Assembly: GCA_951217055.1 (NCBI GenBank)
Contig: OX578284.1
Location: forward strand, 28,608,187-28,672,186
Reading direction: 5' to 3'
DNA: 64,000 nt
Origin: Gerris lacustris
Lineage: Eukaryota; Arthropoda; Insecta; Hemiptera; Gerridae
Shown: piece after piece, positions 47,301 to 62,300 of the stretch
Layout: each line of letters begins with the position of its first letter
Position numbering within the stretch: position 1 is the first letter of the stretch
Notes under the pieces: generated by a model
Told to the model about the DNA's origin: nothing
The model's database searches: none
Seen by the model: the letters and a program-made list of their open reading frames with translations, nothing else
Made by a program: the position numbers and the translations under genes

Positions 47301-50300
47301 GAGAGAATGGAAGATGTTTCCTTTGAAACCAGGTGCATCTTATATTCGATGATTATTTTTTCCCCTAGATTTTTGGTTCGAAAATCGAAAGTCTTATATT
47401 TGGGGGCGACTTATATTCAAATCAATACGGTAGCTATATTTTGCCCATACCTGGGCATCTTCAGGACTTATCTGAATTTGACAAGTGATGTGATATATTA
47501 TGATTTTTATTTTCCATGAACACACCTTTACAATGCCAATATTAACCACAATAATGATATTTGTTGTCTTTTATTTTCATAAAAGGAATTTTAAAAATCT
47601 TTATTTCGGAATAATTTATTTACCAATCTTCATAGCTAAATTAATGGTATATTAATCATGAATGATGTGTAAACAATTATTTCAGATACTAGCAATGAGG
47701 AAAATAAAAATTGTTGAAATGAGAGCATCATATCTCTAAATAATATATTTAACTTTGACGTCGTCAAAATATTGACTATGTCATATTTTGACATAAAAAT
47801 TAGATAGTTGACATATTTAAAAATATATTCAAATTTAAAATATCAAGATGTGATTGAATAACAGTTATGCAAGTCTAAATTTTTAAAAACTTAAATGTGA
47901 AATAATACATGAGAGCAACACAAAAAGAGAAGATGGCACGAACAAGGAACAAATAAGTCACCAAGAATTCATGTAGGTTTACAGATAAATAAAGTTGAAG
48001 AAAGAAAGAGTTTGCAAGAATAAACAAGAAGGCTGCTTAAGGAATTAAAGATGGGAGACGAACTGCATAAACTCTTTCTTTTTGAATTCTTAGTTCACAG
48101 TGTTACCTTCTCAAATTCAACACTAAAACTTGACATGGAATTTTTAAAGAAATTAGGACCAACATGTGTACAGTTTAAAGCAAAAAATTTACCATCTTTA
48201 AAAGTTAGTGAAATAGATTTCTGCGCAAAGGATGCTTTTAATTGTAACCTTGTAAAATTTAAATCCGGCAAATCTTGCCTTTTCTCCTTGGGAAATTCAA
48301 CAATTAACGATTGTGAAATAAAAGGCGATGTTACAGTGAAAAGACCACTTCCTCCAGGTTGCAAAAGTAACAGTTATTGTGTAGGAAAAAGCCCTGTTTA
48401 TCTAAATAACAAATTTGTTAAGGTTCTTAATTCGATAGGAGATGCACCGGCGAGCAATTGTATGAAGGTTTGTTTAGATTTGAAAAATTCTATAAATGAA
48501 ACAGTAGGTACTGCTAGATTGTTACTCCGACTAACCTGTTTTGGTACGGCAATAGTAACTGAATTCCAGAAAACAGCTGATGACAGTAAAGGCTTTCTTT
48601 TCAAAGGCGATAAAATAGTTCCGTTTGAACCAGAATTGAGCAATTATGGACCAAGGAAGGAGAGCAGATTCTCCAATCAACAACAAGGAGATGGAAGAGG
48701 AAGAGTGTCACAATCTTATGCAGGAATGCAACAGCAACCACCCATGATAATGCCAGGACAGATGCCACAGATGCAACAACAGCAAATGGGAATGCAACAA
48801 CCTCAAATGGGAATGCAACAACCTCAAATGGGAATGCAACAACCTCAAATGGGAATGCAACAACCTCAAATGGGAATGCAACAACCTCAAATGGGAATGC
48901 AACAACCTCAAATGGGAATGCAACAACCTCAAATGGGAATGCCACAAGAACAAATGTCAATGATGCAACAAGGGCAAATGCCAATGATGCAGCCAGGGCA
49001 AATGCCTATGATGCAGCCTGGACAAATGCCTATGATGCAGCCTGGACAAATGCCTATGATGCAGCCTGGACAAATGCCGATGATGCAACCTGGACAAATG
49101 CCAATGATGCAACCTGGACAAATGCCAATGCCACCTGGACAAATACAAATGGGCTATCCATGTTCTTAAGCATAGATTTCATTAATCAACCTGGTATGCA
49201 CTCAAAAAAACAAAAACAAAAAAACATGAGTACATAAAATTCTAATCCAACAATTGAATATGTCTATTATGATAGATTTTTCACTAAAACTTAAACCCAG
49301 GACTATATTAAATCCACAAAGACTAATGCAACAACATGGTTAAGTGTCAGTGGGATTTCTTGCTTCTAGTAGTTTTAAATCCAAGTACTAAAACAAATAA
49401 TCAAGTCCAACCTAACAATTAAAGCTCTCATTTAATGAAAATACCCCAGGAATAGAAGACCATTATCTGATTTTTTTTTTTAATTTTTCGTATTTTCATT
49501 CAATAAGATTTATAGTTAACACTAAGTTTACACAAACAAATACTAATAAAAAATTCAAGCATACAATTTATAAGAGCTAATGAGAAATGTAAAAATGAAT
49601 TTTACTAACTTTAAGATAACTTCTGTACAAAATAAAATTATTAAATTTTAGATAAATAAACCAAAACGTATACTTTTTTATATTTTTTCAAACTTCAATA
49701 TTATTTCTCTATTAATCTCTTCTTACTATTTGCACCTAACTAATACTAATATTATTAAATAATTTAAAACCAATAACTTGGGGAACAGCAAAGTCAAGAA
49801 GTAACCCTGACTTATCTATAAATGGGTCAAATCCCAGAGGTGAGACATGTTTAACGCACTGATCATCACACCAAGAAGATTTGTTTAGTAGGAAAACAAT
49901 ATCAATCTGTTGATTAGAACAAAAGAAAACAATTTAGTAAGAGGCTATAATTTACCAAAAGTGTCGATATTTGATAGATCAATAGTCCCACCAACAATGC
50001 CTCCTTTGGCATCAAGTGTAGCTCCAGCCAAACCAAGTCCAACATACATATTCTTATGACCACAACTTCCTATTGATAGTCTCCCTTCTGATCTTAAGTC
50101 TTTGGTCATTAACCTAGAAGAAAGAAAATATATATATTACAGTTTAGAATTAAATATTACTAAAAAAATATGTGTAAGATACTCAAGCATTAGAAGTGAA
50201 ACTTAAATTCTAGAAACAGTTGATGCTTAAATTGTTCTCTTTACATTTGTTAAGAATTAAGAAATGGTTATGTGGAAATTAATTGGCGAATAATAAAGAA

Positions 50301-53300
50301 AAACAACATTTAAATATATTATATTATTATAATGTTTATAAAATGACGCTTATATAAAACTTCTGTGAATTGAAAAATCATGTACCTCCATGGTGCAATG
50401 GTTAGCAACTATGCCTGTTGAATCAGAGGTCAGTGGTTCGAAACTTGTCCAAGAGAAAGATTTTTCAAAGATACACTGAGAAAGATTTTTTACAGATATA
50501 TTGAGAAAGATTTTTTAAGTATACATTTTTTTTTTACCAGCTTAAATTGGTAGTTAATTTATCTATTTAAACATCTTTTACTTAGATGAGTCTCGAATCA
50601 CAAACCTTGTTACATGCAATTTCGATACATCCAAGCCAATTTACTCTACCGTGCCTGAAGAAGTTTCATTTCAAAAACGAAAGATACATTTGAATAGAAC
50701 AGAAATTTTAATTAGCAAGCAAAAGTTCTTACATTAACAAACTATAACAATGTTAATAAAATGCTGATCAAGAACACATAAAGAACATTTGCAACCAGTT
50801 AAAAGAAGGTTTATACAAAAGGTGGTTTAGAGTTTAGGATATTACTGATCAAGCAAATTTTGTTTCACAAAGTCAACTCCACTAAGTGGGTAATTGGTTC
50901 AAATCCCAGGAGTGCAAAGTGGTCAATCCTCACCCATCCTGTATTTGCTCAAAGGACTTAACTATACGGTCTATGTCTTTAGGTTTAGAATCCCAAACAA
51001 TTATTCAATTAGTTTCAACCATCTGGGAATATAAAAAACTGCAGAACATTAGATAATTAATTGAAAAACAACTCTTATAATACTTACATAACATTCCCCA
51101 TGACATTTCCCATGTTCATATGTACATTAAGTCTTTTAAAATGTACTGCAAAAAGGACCAGTGTTTCCCAAGCAGGAGGCCCTTTCTCACCAGGACTGCT
51201 TTCTCCACTTATCTCACCTTCACCTGTTACAAGAATTAACAATACACATAAAGATAAGAAAACCATAAAAATCCACAGAAAATTAATGCAATAAATATCT
51301 ATTTATAAAAAAAAAATTAACAAAACTATAGTGATTGGTCACCAATATAAACATTACCTAGACTGGCTGTCGTCGAATTTTACAGAAACTTCTACATTTA
51401 ATAAGCTTCCAGTCCATATAATTGGTTAACAATTACAAAAACAAGGTCAATAATGGTGCAGCAGTACTACTGAAGAGGAATATATTTTAAGCAAAATCAA
51501 AGCGACTGATTTAAAATACAGATATAAATGTAAAAAAAAATCATAATAATTACCAAGATTATAATGAAGATTGTGAGAGGGATCTAATTGAAGATTCATC
51601 TTATCTTTAACTAAATTAGATTTTTCACCATTGGAGTTAACACTGTAAAAAGACAAGAAAAAAAAAACAGCATTATTTATTATTCATATGATAAACTTTT
51701 TAAAAATAAAATAATAAAATAATAATATTAATAATAAAATGTTTAAAAAATTAAAGAAAGTGTGAACTTGGCACTAAAAACATTTAATACAGGAATTAAA
51801 ATAGATAACTTATTTAAATTATTAGTTCAATTCAAGTCAATTTTTATTAATTTAAATTAATTATCAAGCTAAATTAAACTATTATTCATAGAATCAAGTT
51901 TGGAACAGGTAAGGGATTGAATAAATTGTAGGGGGACTTGACTTTTAGCTAGAGGTGTGTTGTAAAGTAACATTTAAATAATAATAATAAAAGAAACTAA
52001 CGCACTGCAATGTTTTAGATATATATTTTAACACTTAAAATACAACACTATTTTAGATGTTCGATTATGGCCGCTCTCACTCTCACATTCATACTTACAG
52101 GTTAGCTTAATAAAATAAAACTAAATACAGACAAACTTTGAATTACAACAGGTGGTACTGTGAAATTTACCAAATTAGAAGCTGGCATTAATTTGCTTAA
52201 TCAGGCAACATTATTGGACACTTAAACATAGAGATGGCCTATATTTCCGTAGTTCTCTATATTTCATGGTTTAACAATTTTTAATTGGGTTACCAATTAA
52301 AAAATCAAGAAATCTAATGAGACACAAGTTACGAAATGCATTTTGCAATTTTGCTTTAAAAAAAAATAAATTTTGCTTTAAAATTCTCTTCAAGACAAAC
52401 CTAGTAAAAGTTATAAGCAGAGACGGGAAAAAATTATAAACGTCATAGTCATATGATTTTGTCATAAAATAGCCATTTTACGCATAAACATCATAAAATG
52501 GGGTTTCTTGGAATAAACGTCATAAAATGGCATTTTTTTTTCCAAATGTTTAGCAAAAAGGTTTGTTGTTTTTTCGTTAATGCAAATTTTTAAATTGAAC
52601 ATTTGTGGTCCAGTTCCAGGTAAAAGTGCAGTTCGAACAAAAAACTCTTACACCAGCTTAGTGAAAGGCCTGGGCTCTTAATTCCCTGACCACTTTTGGA
52701 CTTAACTAATGCGCCTATGCATAACTACAACCAGAGAGGCACTGACGGTCATCCCTAAATCCAAACTAGGGCTCGCAATCGGCTCCTTCTTGGAACAACT
52801 CTTCCAATTAGAATCCAGGAAGTTCAAGATAGATTCTCCAATCAGCTAATAGTAAACCCATTGGATTGGGCAGTTTCCTGATTGGCTGTTCCATAATTAA
52901 GATTTTGTATATATTCATAGTAAGGGAGTAGAATGTTTAATTGCTCATTTGATTCCTTACTTGTGTTACTTGTTTCTTGATTATTTTTACTCGTGTAACT
53001 AGTTTCTTGATTGATTCTACTCGTGTCAGAATGCCGAAAACTCCTGCAAACAAATTAGCGCTTAAGCGTGAGTGGGTGTCAGAGAAAGGTGGACTTTTCT
53101 TTGGAAGGTGAAACATTCTTCTGTAAGCCATGTGATGAACAGGTAAGTTCTACACCTGCTTTGTATCTGAAGTCTTCAAGGTCTTGGCTTCATTGGATGC
53201 TGGAGAGGCGCGGTCAATTCGCAATTGGCGAATTGAAAGGACTGGAAACCCACCTGAACTACATCAACGACAACTTTGGGACATTTCCTGACATAATAGA

Positions 53301-56300
53301 AGTCTGCAAAAACAGCATATGCTATTTCCAACGGCGTCGAAAAAATCAAGACCCTTTGCAGTACCGATTGGGTTGAAGAGTGGGGGAAAAGGTGAAAGGA
53401 AAGTTGACTGCTGTTCTCAAGGAATCCTGGGTCGGAACACGCCCAGGCCATAGCTGCAAATGCAAAAAGCAAATGACGTGTCATGCATGAAATTTGCTCC
53501 CACCTCATCTGCCGACGTCGAAAGGTCTTTATCCAAGTTTAAAATTCTACTGACGGACTGGCGGACAAAAGAACCAATCTAACGCAGGAGAATATAGAAC
53601 TGCACATGATTATTTTTTACATTGTTGAAGCATTCTGCTAATAATTATTATTTATTATATAATGTAAATATAATTTTGTATTTACGAAGTATTGAAATAT
53701 TTTTCGAACTTTTTCCCTCCAAAATAACGAAACGCTTTATAGTGGCTAATTTTCACAGTGAAAATAAACGTCATACTTTTGGCTAAAAGGTCATAAAACA
53801 ACTGATTTTCTAAAATAGAGGTCATAAAACAGGATAATAAAAGTCATAGAATAAAGGTCATGAAATGGAAAAATAAAAGTCATAACCCCGTTCATAGTCC
53901 TGTCTCTGGTTATAAGACAAAAAGTATAAGTTTTCAGTAATATAGAGGTAAGAGTAAGTATCTCTCTCTGCCTGTCACTCTATTAAACTTTAGCTATTGC
54001 AATCTTTGACTACAACTAATAAATTTTAATCTTTGAGTATTTTTTCACCATGAGTAAGTTATTTTTTTACAAAATCTTAGAAGAACCAATTTTTCAATAC
54101 CCAGCAGCAGATTGATGAGCATGGAGTTTGTTACAAAAGTCCAAAATTATGACTAGAGAAATTAATAGAAAGTATAATTAACAAACGTGTTTCGACATTT
54201 TATATCCTTTAGAAATTTTTATTAACTTCTCTAGTTAAAATTATGAAATATTACCACAAAATATCAGTCAAAACAACCAATCAATTACAATAGTCCATCT
54301 GTTTATTTCTCAGAAAATTTTGATAAAAAGCTATTAGTTCAAAATATTATGCTAAACATTCATGTTTGAACCAACTGATGTAATGAAAATTATGTTCCTA
54401 GATTTAATAATCACCTTATACAATATTAGTTTATTTTCAAGGCAATCTATAAGCTGACAGTACAGTACTACAGAGACAGTGACAGTATAAGCAAGTTTGT
54501 GTTTAAGTTCATATTTTCTTTTAATTCCTTCTTAAAACTATTACTCACTGTGAAGCTGCGATATCAATGTCGCTGTTATCTTGCTGAGGATGAGATGTAC
54601 TGATATCTCCAAGAAAAAGACGTCTCATTATTGATCTTCTATACCATGCTTTGGGGAAAGCAAGTATCTCAGTCAACCTCCTCATATCATATTTAAACCA
54701 GGCTGAACCAATGTCAACAATAGCTGAAAAAAAAAAAAAAAATAAATAAAATAACTTGCAATGTATGTATGAATGATCAGGTCTAATCTAGCAACTGAAT
54801 TTTAAAGCAGTTATCCTCAACCGATTGTATTGAAATTTTGCATTCACGTTTATTTTGGATGACAATACATGGTTAGCTATGTGACGTCATTCCAAATCCA
54901 ATATGGCAGGCAACCCAAGATGGTGGACTAGGTATTTTTTTTTTTTTTTTTTTTTTAGCACACCCAAGATATGGATATCAAATGAAAGGGTTTGCTGAGA
55001 AGAATACGAATAAACGCTTGTTTTTAAAAATATTTGTTTTATAATCTACTAATTAATTTATAAAGTAAGAAAGAGATTGCTAAATACAATGTAAGTTGTC
55101 ATAGGGATTATTCTAAACCCCTGAGGCCTAGAGTTGTGTTAAACATTTTTTTTTTGTTTTATTCCGGGGGCTTTTACACCTGAAGACGCAGGCCACTTGA
55201 ACAAACCCGGGTTAGGAACAAAACTCTTCACATTAGAGTGAAGTGTTTGGTTGTTAACCATGACTCTCCTTCGATTTGAATTGAACAATCTGCCCAGTCC
55301 GGGAATTGAACCCAGCGTTCAAGGTCAAGTGGACACCCCTCCTACAATTGACCACGCCCGATGCTGCTTTACTTGTCTGTTCTACTCCAGGCTACCCAGG
55401 CCCCCTTGTTAAACTGTTTAATTTCCTACACATTATATTTTTTATTATTCTATAACACACATTCCTTTTGAATGAACAAAGGAACTATTATAAACATATA
55501 ATATGTGAGGTTGTTACATCTTTAGAATAAAAATCACACTTCTACTTTCCTCCCATCCTACCTGTACCTCTAATCTTTTATCAGTAATTTCCTTTCTTTT
55601 CCTTTTAGCCAAGAACCACTTCTCTCCCTTCCTATCTCGACTCTCAAGTGTTTAACAATTTAAACTTAGAATAAATGGAAAATAATAATAACCTAAATGT
55701 AGATAATTCAAAATATTATTGCAGCGGATAACCCCATGTCTATGACCTCACTAATATTATGCTAGTACCAAGAAAGACAGTCCGTTTAATTATTAATTAT
55801 TTGAATTGTTCTGCACAACAAAATCCAAGTTTTGGACATTTAAAAATGGTTTAACCTCTTTAAAACCCCTCGCCTTCCCTCATAACTCCCTCCCCTGCCC
55901 CTCTATTCCTCTCATTCCTACTAAATCAATTAAATTTACACAGCAGAAAAATATAGTCCCAATAAGGGTAGTTCTGAAACCATTGACTCTCATTACACAG
56001 AGTAGTTTCTATCCTTCTATTATTTGCCTTTGTTGTTGTCTCCACTGCATTCCTTACATAGCAGTCTACAATTATTTTACAACTATTTAAAGCATTGTAC
56101 TTTATTTTTTATGTTTAATGAGAAAAAAGTATTATATACAATATGAATAATTATGTATAAAATCTAAAGTATTATCTAAAATTAATTTGCTCTTACTGGA
56201 AAATCTAACAACTTGATGGTGAGTAGTAGGATCTCTATGGTTAGACCTTGATAGATGGAGTTTCACAAACTCTACATTAACACTGAGTGAATCTTTCCTT

Positions 56301-59300
56301 TCTGTGTCCTGAAGAGGGCTCCATTGAGCCTCTTTCACTCCTGGAAAAGTTAAAAGAACAAATAACGATAGTATAATTTACCAAATAAATAGACATAAAA
56401 AAGGGGGAAAATGCACATGGATAGCTATAAAAGATTCTTCTTACTAAATCTTTAGCTATGATAAGAAAACCAAATATTTTGTATTCCCCAATAATATGTT
56501 GACTACACATCTTTATACTCGTATGATCACTCATAGTTGTTAAGGCTTATTTAGAATTCCAAATTAATTTAAAAATATGTCCTAATCCAAACAAACCCTT
56601 GCAACCGTTAGTTTGGATTACTGGAATTAAACTGCATATAATCGAAGTATATAATGTTGAGGACCTAAATAATTTTATTATTGACTTATTGATTTATTTT
56701 TCTAAGAGGCCTGAAGAAGAAGATGAATTATTGCAATATATGTATGATGATGATATATTTCTATACTTTTGATTACTTTAATGCCAAGACTCAAATATTA
56801 TAAGTAAAAAAATTATTGCAAACCTGATTTTTTTCCTCCATATGGATGAAAGATGTACAGAGAAAAATCAGAAAGGCAACTGGTAACACTTATTCCACCA
56901 GCTGTACCTGGAGTGATTCCTATGCCAGCTGTACTTCCAGAAGGCCTAAAGAACAAAAATATTTTATTGAATTATCTCTAATTATTGAAATATCTTTAAG
57001 AATATAACTTTTAAACATTAACTTTACTGAGATTGTTAGTGTGGTGATTTTTCAGAACATGTATGGCAAGTTTCGTCAAAATTGGCCCAGTAGTTTAGGC
57101 TTCACCAGTCTGCACAGACGACAGATAGACACTTTTTAAAAACCACTTTTTTAGACTCAGAGAATCTCAAGACGTGAAAATCAATCAAATTTTCGTGCAC
57201 AATACTTTCTCTTTTTATGGGAAAGTCAAAACACAATAAATAATTCACACAATAAAATTCTTTTATCAATCTTAAAGCACGCACCCTTGGGGAGGAGTAG
57301 ATCTTTTAGATGAAAAAACAATATCAACGCTAGGTAGCTGAAGCATACATTCAACTCTTGATACAGGTAAGCAAGAGAAGCGAAATGTGGATGGCTGCAT
57401 ATGGAAGTAAACAATGACATCGACTGGAAACGAGGCATAATACTGCATAGCAACTGGATCACCAACACTGGCGGTACCTCCTATAAACAAAAAATTGCAC
57501 TCCAAAATATCAGTACATTTTGATATTTTTATTAAATCAATCAATCTGACTTATAAGGACAAGGAATAAAGAAAAACATCTCTCCTCTAAGAGCAGCCTT
57601 ATCGTACAAAGCTGGCCTTCTTAAGTAACATCACTAGTGGTCATCTTTAGTATTGATGAGAGGAGTGGAGTAATGTGAAAGAGAAAGAGTCAGTGTAGGA
57701 GTTTAGACAGAGGTTGAAATCTGACACAGAAAAAAATATAAAGGCAACTTTGAACTAATTTGGTGCAAAAATTAATATAACTTTCCAAAATCTGTTTTGT
57801 TTGAGAATGGGACGTATTGGAATAAAAGAATAAAGGAAAATGTCACTTATTGTGACTTGAAATCTACAACTGGTAATTTTTTTTACAATTTCCATTTTAC
57901 CTGATGGTCTTAACTTACACTCTAACTTGATTCTTCAATAGAATTTTGAACTCACCAGACTGGAATGATGGACTCTTCTGTTGAGTAGGTATTGGTTCAA
58001 GAGTCTGTTCAAGGAAGTCAAGAATATGAGGCGATATGACAGTTTCCTCAGGAATGGACTGTAATGTCATCCATGCGAAGAGAGAAGCTTTCTTAGTACC
58101 ACGTCTAGAAGTACCCGGGTTTCCAGGAGTTGTTGCAGTACTAGTTGTTGGGTTTGTACCACTTGCAGGAGTACCAGTCTCAGATTTACCTTCTGCAATT
58201 GTTTTGGATTCATAATGCACCTGAAAATTTTATTATTTATTAGAAAATTAGATAGTTAGGGGAAACGTAACTAATAATAATAATAGCAAATAAATATATA
58301 CAACTAAAATATAACAAGAATACAACTAATATAAATATATAGAAATAATTAAACAATATTTGTAAGTTTCCCCTAACTCAAGATACAGAAGGCAATTAAG
58401 TATAACATAAAAGTAGAACAGATTTAGTATTTTATAATTAAAAAGACATCCCTATAACTTATCAGTGTTATCATAAATATACTAAAGACCTGTTTTTTTT
58501 CCATGATAAAATTGATATTTTAATTAAATTTTAAATGAAGTAAAGTGAACAGAATTAAATAAATAGTGACTATGTGTAGTTTACCTTATTTTGAAGATAA
58601 ATTGGAGCAAATAATAAGATAATACAGTAGAACCTCGAAACAGTCTTGTTATCGAGGTGCTTTTTTTTGTTGAGGGTCGTGTTATCAAGGTTATTTTGGC
58701 TATCAGTCATGTTATCGAGGTTAATGGGCGGGGTTTTTAAGTAGACTTGTTCAAGGTTATTGAGGTTGTCTTCTCAAAACGACTTGTTATAGAGGTTCTG
58801 AGTTACGTTGTGAATTAGAAAAAAAATCCGTGTTATTGAGGTTGTTTGGATAGTAATAGTAGCATTATAGAGGTTAATTTAACATTATGTTGTTATGGCA
58901 ATCTTAAGGGGATTTGAAAATTGCACTTGAAATTGAGGTTGTCGTGTTATTGAGGGTCGTGTAAGCAAGGTTCTACTGTAATAAACAAATAAAAAAGACA
59001 AATGCGATGCAATTGTAGGTACATGCACAGGTGAGAAAATTAACTAGGGGGGGGGGGGGGGGGGGAGTTATGTTTTAAAAGGAATTTTGTAAAGGTTAGG
59101 GTATTGTTATGTGTTTTATATTAATTAATTAAAGTCGTGTTTTGTATATAATACTTAATTATAAGTAATTTAGATGTGAGAAATAAAATTTTTAAAATCC
59201 TCTTTTAGGCCTGAAGATGCCTCAAAGGAGTTGAAATATAGCAAGAATGGAGTGAAATGAAGTTGTTAATAATATCCTGCATACCTTAATAAGATTAATA

Positions 59301-62300
59301 ATAATAATTATTATTATCTAACACTACAGAGTAATGCAGTTTTGCTACAAATATTACAAAATATATTTTTACCTTAACATCAAGGCCAGGTATGTAGAAG
59401 ACAGTAACATCAGATATTGTAACAGCATGCTGTGGATTTCTCAGCCTACTCGTACTCTGCTTATTAGATCTTCTTGACATGGAAGGTGAAGAACCACCTC
59501 CAAACTCAAACATGCCACCACTACAACTTCTTTCCTTCTTCAGCTTAACACCGCTGCAACAACAAAAAAAGGATAATAAATTAGTAGCAATAATATTGCT
59601 GACATTTTGTAAGAAGACATTTTCATTGGTACTGCTTTGGGAAATATTTTTGAAGTTAAGGTATACTGGCAGGTTTATACCATGTTACCTACCTGCTCTA
59701 AGGTGTTCACACAAGATACCTTCATATGGCCACGATGGACCTTCTATTGTGAGTGCACTTCGCACTCCTAACTTGACCAATTAATTTAATAAAATATACT
59801 GTAGCGATATACTTCCAACAACCCCGAATATCCTTAGTACATGTAGTTGTAACAGACCCACATAACATACACTGAACCACATATTGTAGCAAGCTCATAG
59901 GATCAACATGAAGGACGCACTTTTTATTAAGGTTTGGTCTAGTTAACACCTCCTTACTCTTTATTACGATTATGCTATGTTATTATGTTATAACATAATA
60001 AACAATAAACCTAATTTTTCCGTGGTAGGCTGTGAAATAGTAACTTTAGAGCCTAAAAAACATAGCTAAAATCCATTTTTTCATTACGTGGACTTAAAAA
60101 ATCTTTTCATTACTCCTAGCTGTAAAGAAAAAATCTTTTAAGTCCTAGGTACTAAAAGATTTTTTCTTTACGGCGGGTAGTTGTCAAAACTTCCGTTAAT
60201 ACCGCTGCAGTCTTTGTAGAAATGCTTCTAGTACGATAAAAATCCGCTAGATGTCAATGCGTTTTATTTATCTTTTCTTATAGTGTAACCTCATTTTAAG
60301 GTTTCTTTTTTTAAGTCTTAAGTATGTACTAATATTTGTTATTATTATATATTGATTAGTGATTAATATTTAATGTTTTTTCATTGTCTGCTACCTCGGA
60401 AAAAATAGCATATGCTACGCGACTTTGAAGTGTTTTTTCTTTACCTTGGCAATATTTACTGTCTCGCTTCGCTCGACAGTAAATGTAATTGCCGCGGTAA
60501 AGAAAAAACTCACTTCACAGCCTTGTAACATAATATACTATTAAGTAATGTTACGGCTCCTGTTTATAACTATTTTATAACTAGTCCATTCCCACAGTAT
60601 GCATTATGCATGTTATAATTTTCTATAGAGTAGAGCATTCTGTGAAGATAATTTTAAGCCCTAGAGTAAGTGTTTTGATTCTTTACTTCAGGGGTCCCAC
60701 ATTTAATAAATATAATAATTAATGGGGGAAAAGAAAAATAATAATAATTATACACTATTAAAAGAACTAATTGATGAAATGATAGTGCATTGCTTCTGTT
60801 TGCACTTGTAAAATAGGGAGTCTAGTCTCTTTGGTTCCTGACACAGAATGGAAAAATTGAAAGAAACTTTTTATACAAACCTTTTAAGTTCAGTATCCTC
60901 TGCTCTAAGTGAATTACTGTTTGCAGTTGATGTATCCTTGGTATGTAGGACACATTTGCCACTCTTAATAAGTACTTTGACATCAAGTTCAAAATCAACT
61001 GAAGGTTCAGTAGGTTTGTGATTTGGACCAGGAGTGGCTCCGGTTGACGAACCCCCACTGATAGAACTCTCACCCTCACCATATATTATTCCCAATCCAC
61101 TGTAACAATAAATAACAAAATAATAATGAATTAAGTAAATAAGGATAAAAAATAAAAAAAATAATAATAATTAATAAAAATAATTAAGAATACAGTACAG
61201 TCTCGTTTATCCGGACCCCGCTAGTCCGGACATCCGTTTAATCCGGACGGGCCAAAAACTATGTACAAATTGGAACCAGGGCCTGTTCAGATTTATGAAT
61301 AATTAAGATAATTGGAGTTTCTACATTTATTGTCAATTAAAAATGTATAAAATTGTTCCTAGTATAGTTTACAGGTGTATATTCCAACGTTCTAACACGA
61401 GGAATACCCGGTATTTTTGTTAAAAAATAAACAGATTTAGAATAATTAGGATAAGTAAGAACATCGATAAATCTGTTTCGGTTCCATAGAAATGTAAGGG
61501 GCGGAAGATATAAAGGTAGTGTATTCCAATAAATACAATTTTATGTGAATGAGATGGGGAGAGGGTTTTAAGAAACATATAGCGGCGGCTCAGCGCAGTT
61601 CCAAGAAATTTCGCCAAGCCACCAATGTCTAATGTCTCAACTTTTTGTGAAATGATTATCGTTCCTCGAATTTCATATCGGAACACAGGAAGTTCTTCTC
61701 AGGAAGTCCCTTCTATACCTGCCACCTGCGTAATAGATTGTCGTTTTATTTTAATTCATTTGATATTCGGACTGGTGACAGAACAGCTCTTAACTTAAAT
61801 AGTGGACATACGTTGTACAATCATGTTTTGGAGACAAATAAAAGTAATTTTTACAATAAAAACATCGATTTTAATAGTTTTACCCAACTAAAACTTGTTT
61901 TACAAACATTTTAAAACTGATTCCGTTTAATCCGGACTTTCGGTAATCCGGACTGGGTCAGGTCCAGTCAAACCCGGATTAGCGAGACTCTACTGTACAT
62001 TAGCCTCAATAATCCGAGTTGGATGGGACTGGCACTAACTCCGATTACCAATAAGCTTGGATTATTGTAAATTTATGAAAAATGTGAATTTGGAATTCTA
62101 CTTGTTAACTATTTATTGAAAAATAATACTTACATTCATATTTTATTTACATTATGTTTTAAAATAATTTCATGGTACTCTGTTTCCAATCACCCACTGT
62201 TACACACCTGTGCACCTCCCGTGCACATTTTTTGAGTGATACACCTTTACAAAACAAGGCATCTATTTTCACAGCAAACGGCAAGTATTGTCTACTCACA

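Larger units (their letters stand above)
45129..47430 (+). mobile_element. Tigger/pogo-like DNA transposon, decayed
   Basis: Ends CCGTATTGCTTTGAATATAAG and CTTATATTCAAATCAATACGG are inverted repeats bounded by TA on each side (45127-45128, 47431-47432). An inner pair, GTGCGTCTTATA / GTGCATCTTATATTCGATGA, extends the TIRs. Inside are a transposase fragment (45592-45837) and a copy of dispersed repeat A. Most transposase coding sequence is gone. Confidence 0.85.

Noticed and set aside
48095..49148. Antisense open frames rich in Leu/His/Arg or Val/Ala/Phe over 48095-49148
   Set aside because: They are shadows of the in-frame 21- and 24-nt coding repeats of the plus-strand gene.
50392..50460. 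Functional tRNA gene
   Set aside because: A and B boxes are present but the acceptor stem does not pair and a SINE-like tail follows. The same applies at 29651-29730 and 55294-55372.
53068..53376. Independent 102-codon gene
   Set aside because: It lies inside a hAT element with intact ends and target duplication and is a frame-shifted part of its transposase.
55806..56090. 94-codon plus-strand frame in a tweek intron
   Set aside because: Pro/Leu/Ser-rich, no start context or similarity recognised; consistent with chance in a C/T-rich stretch.
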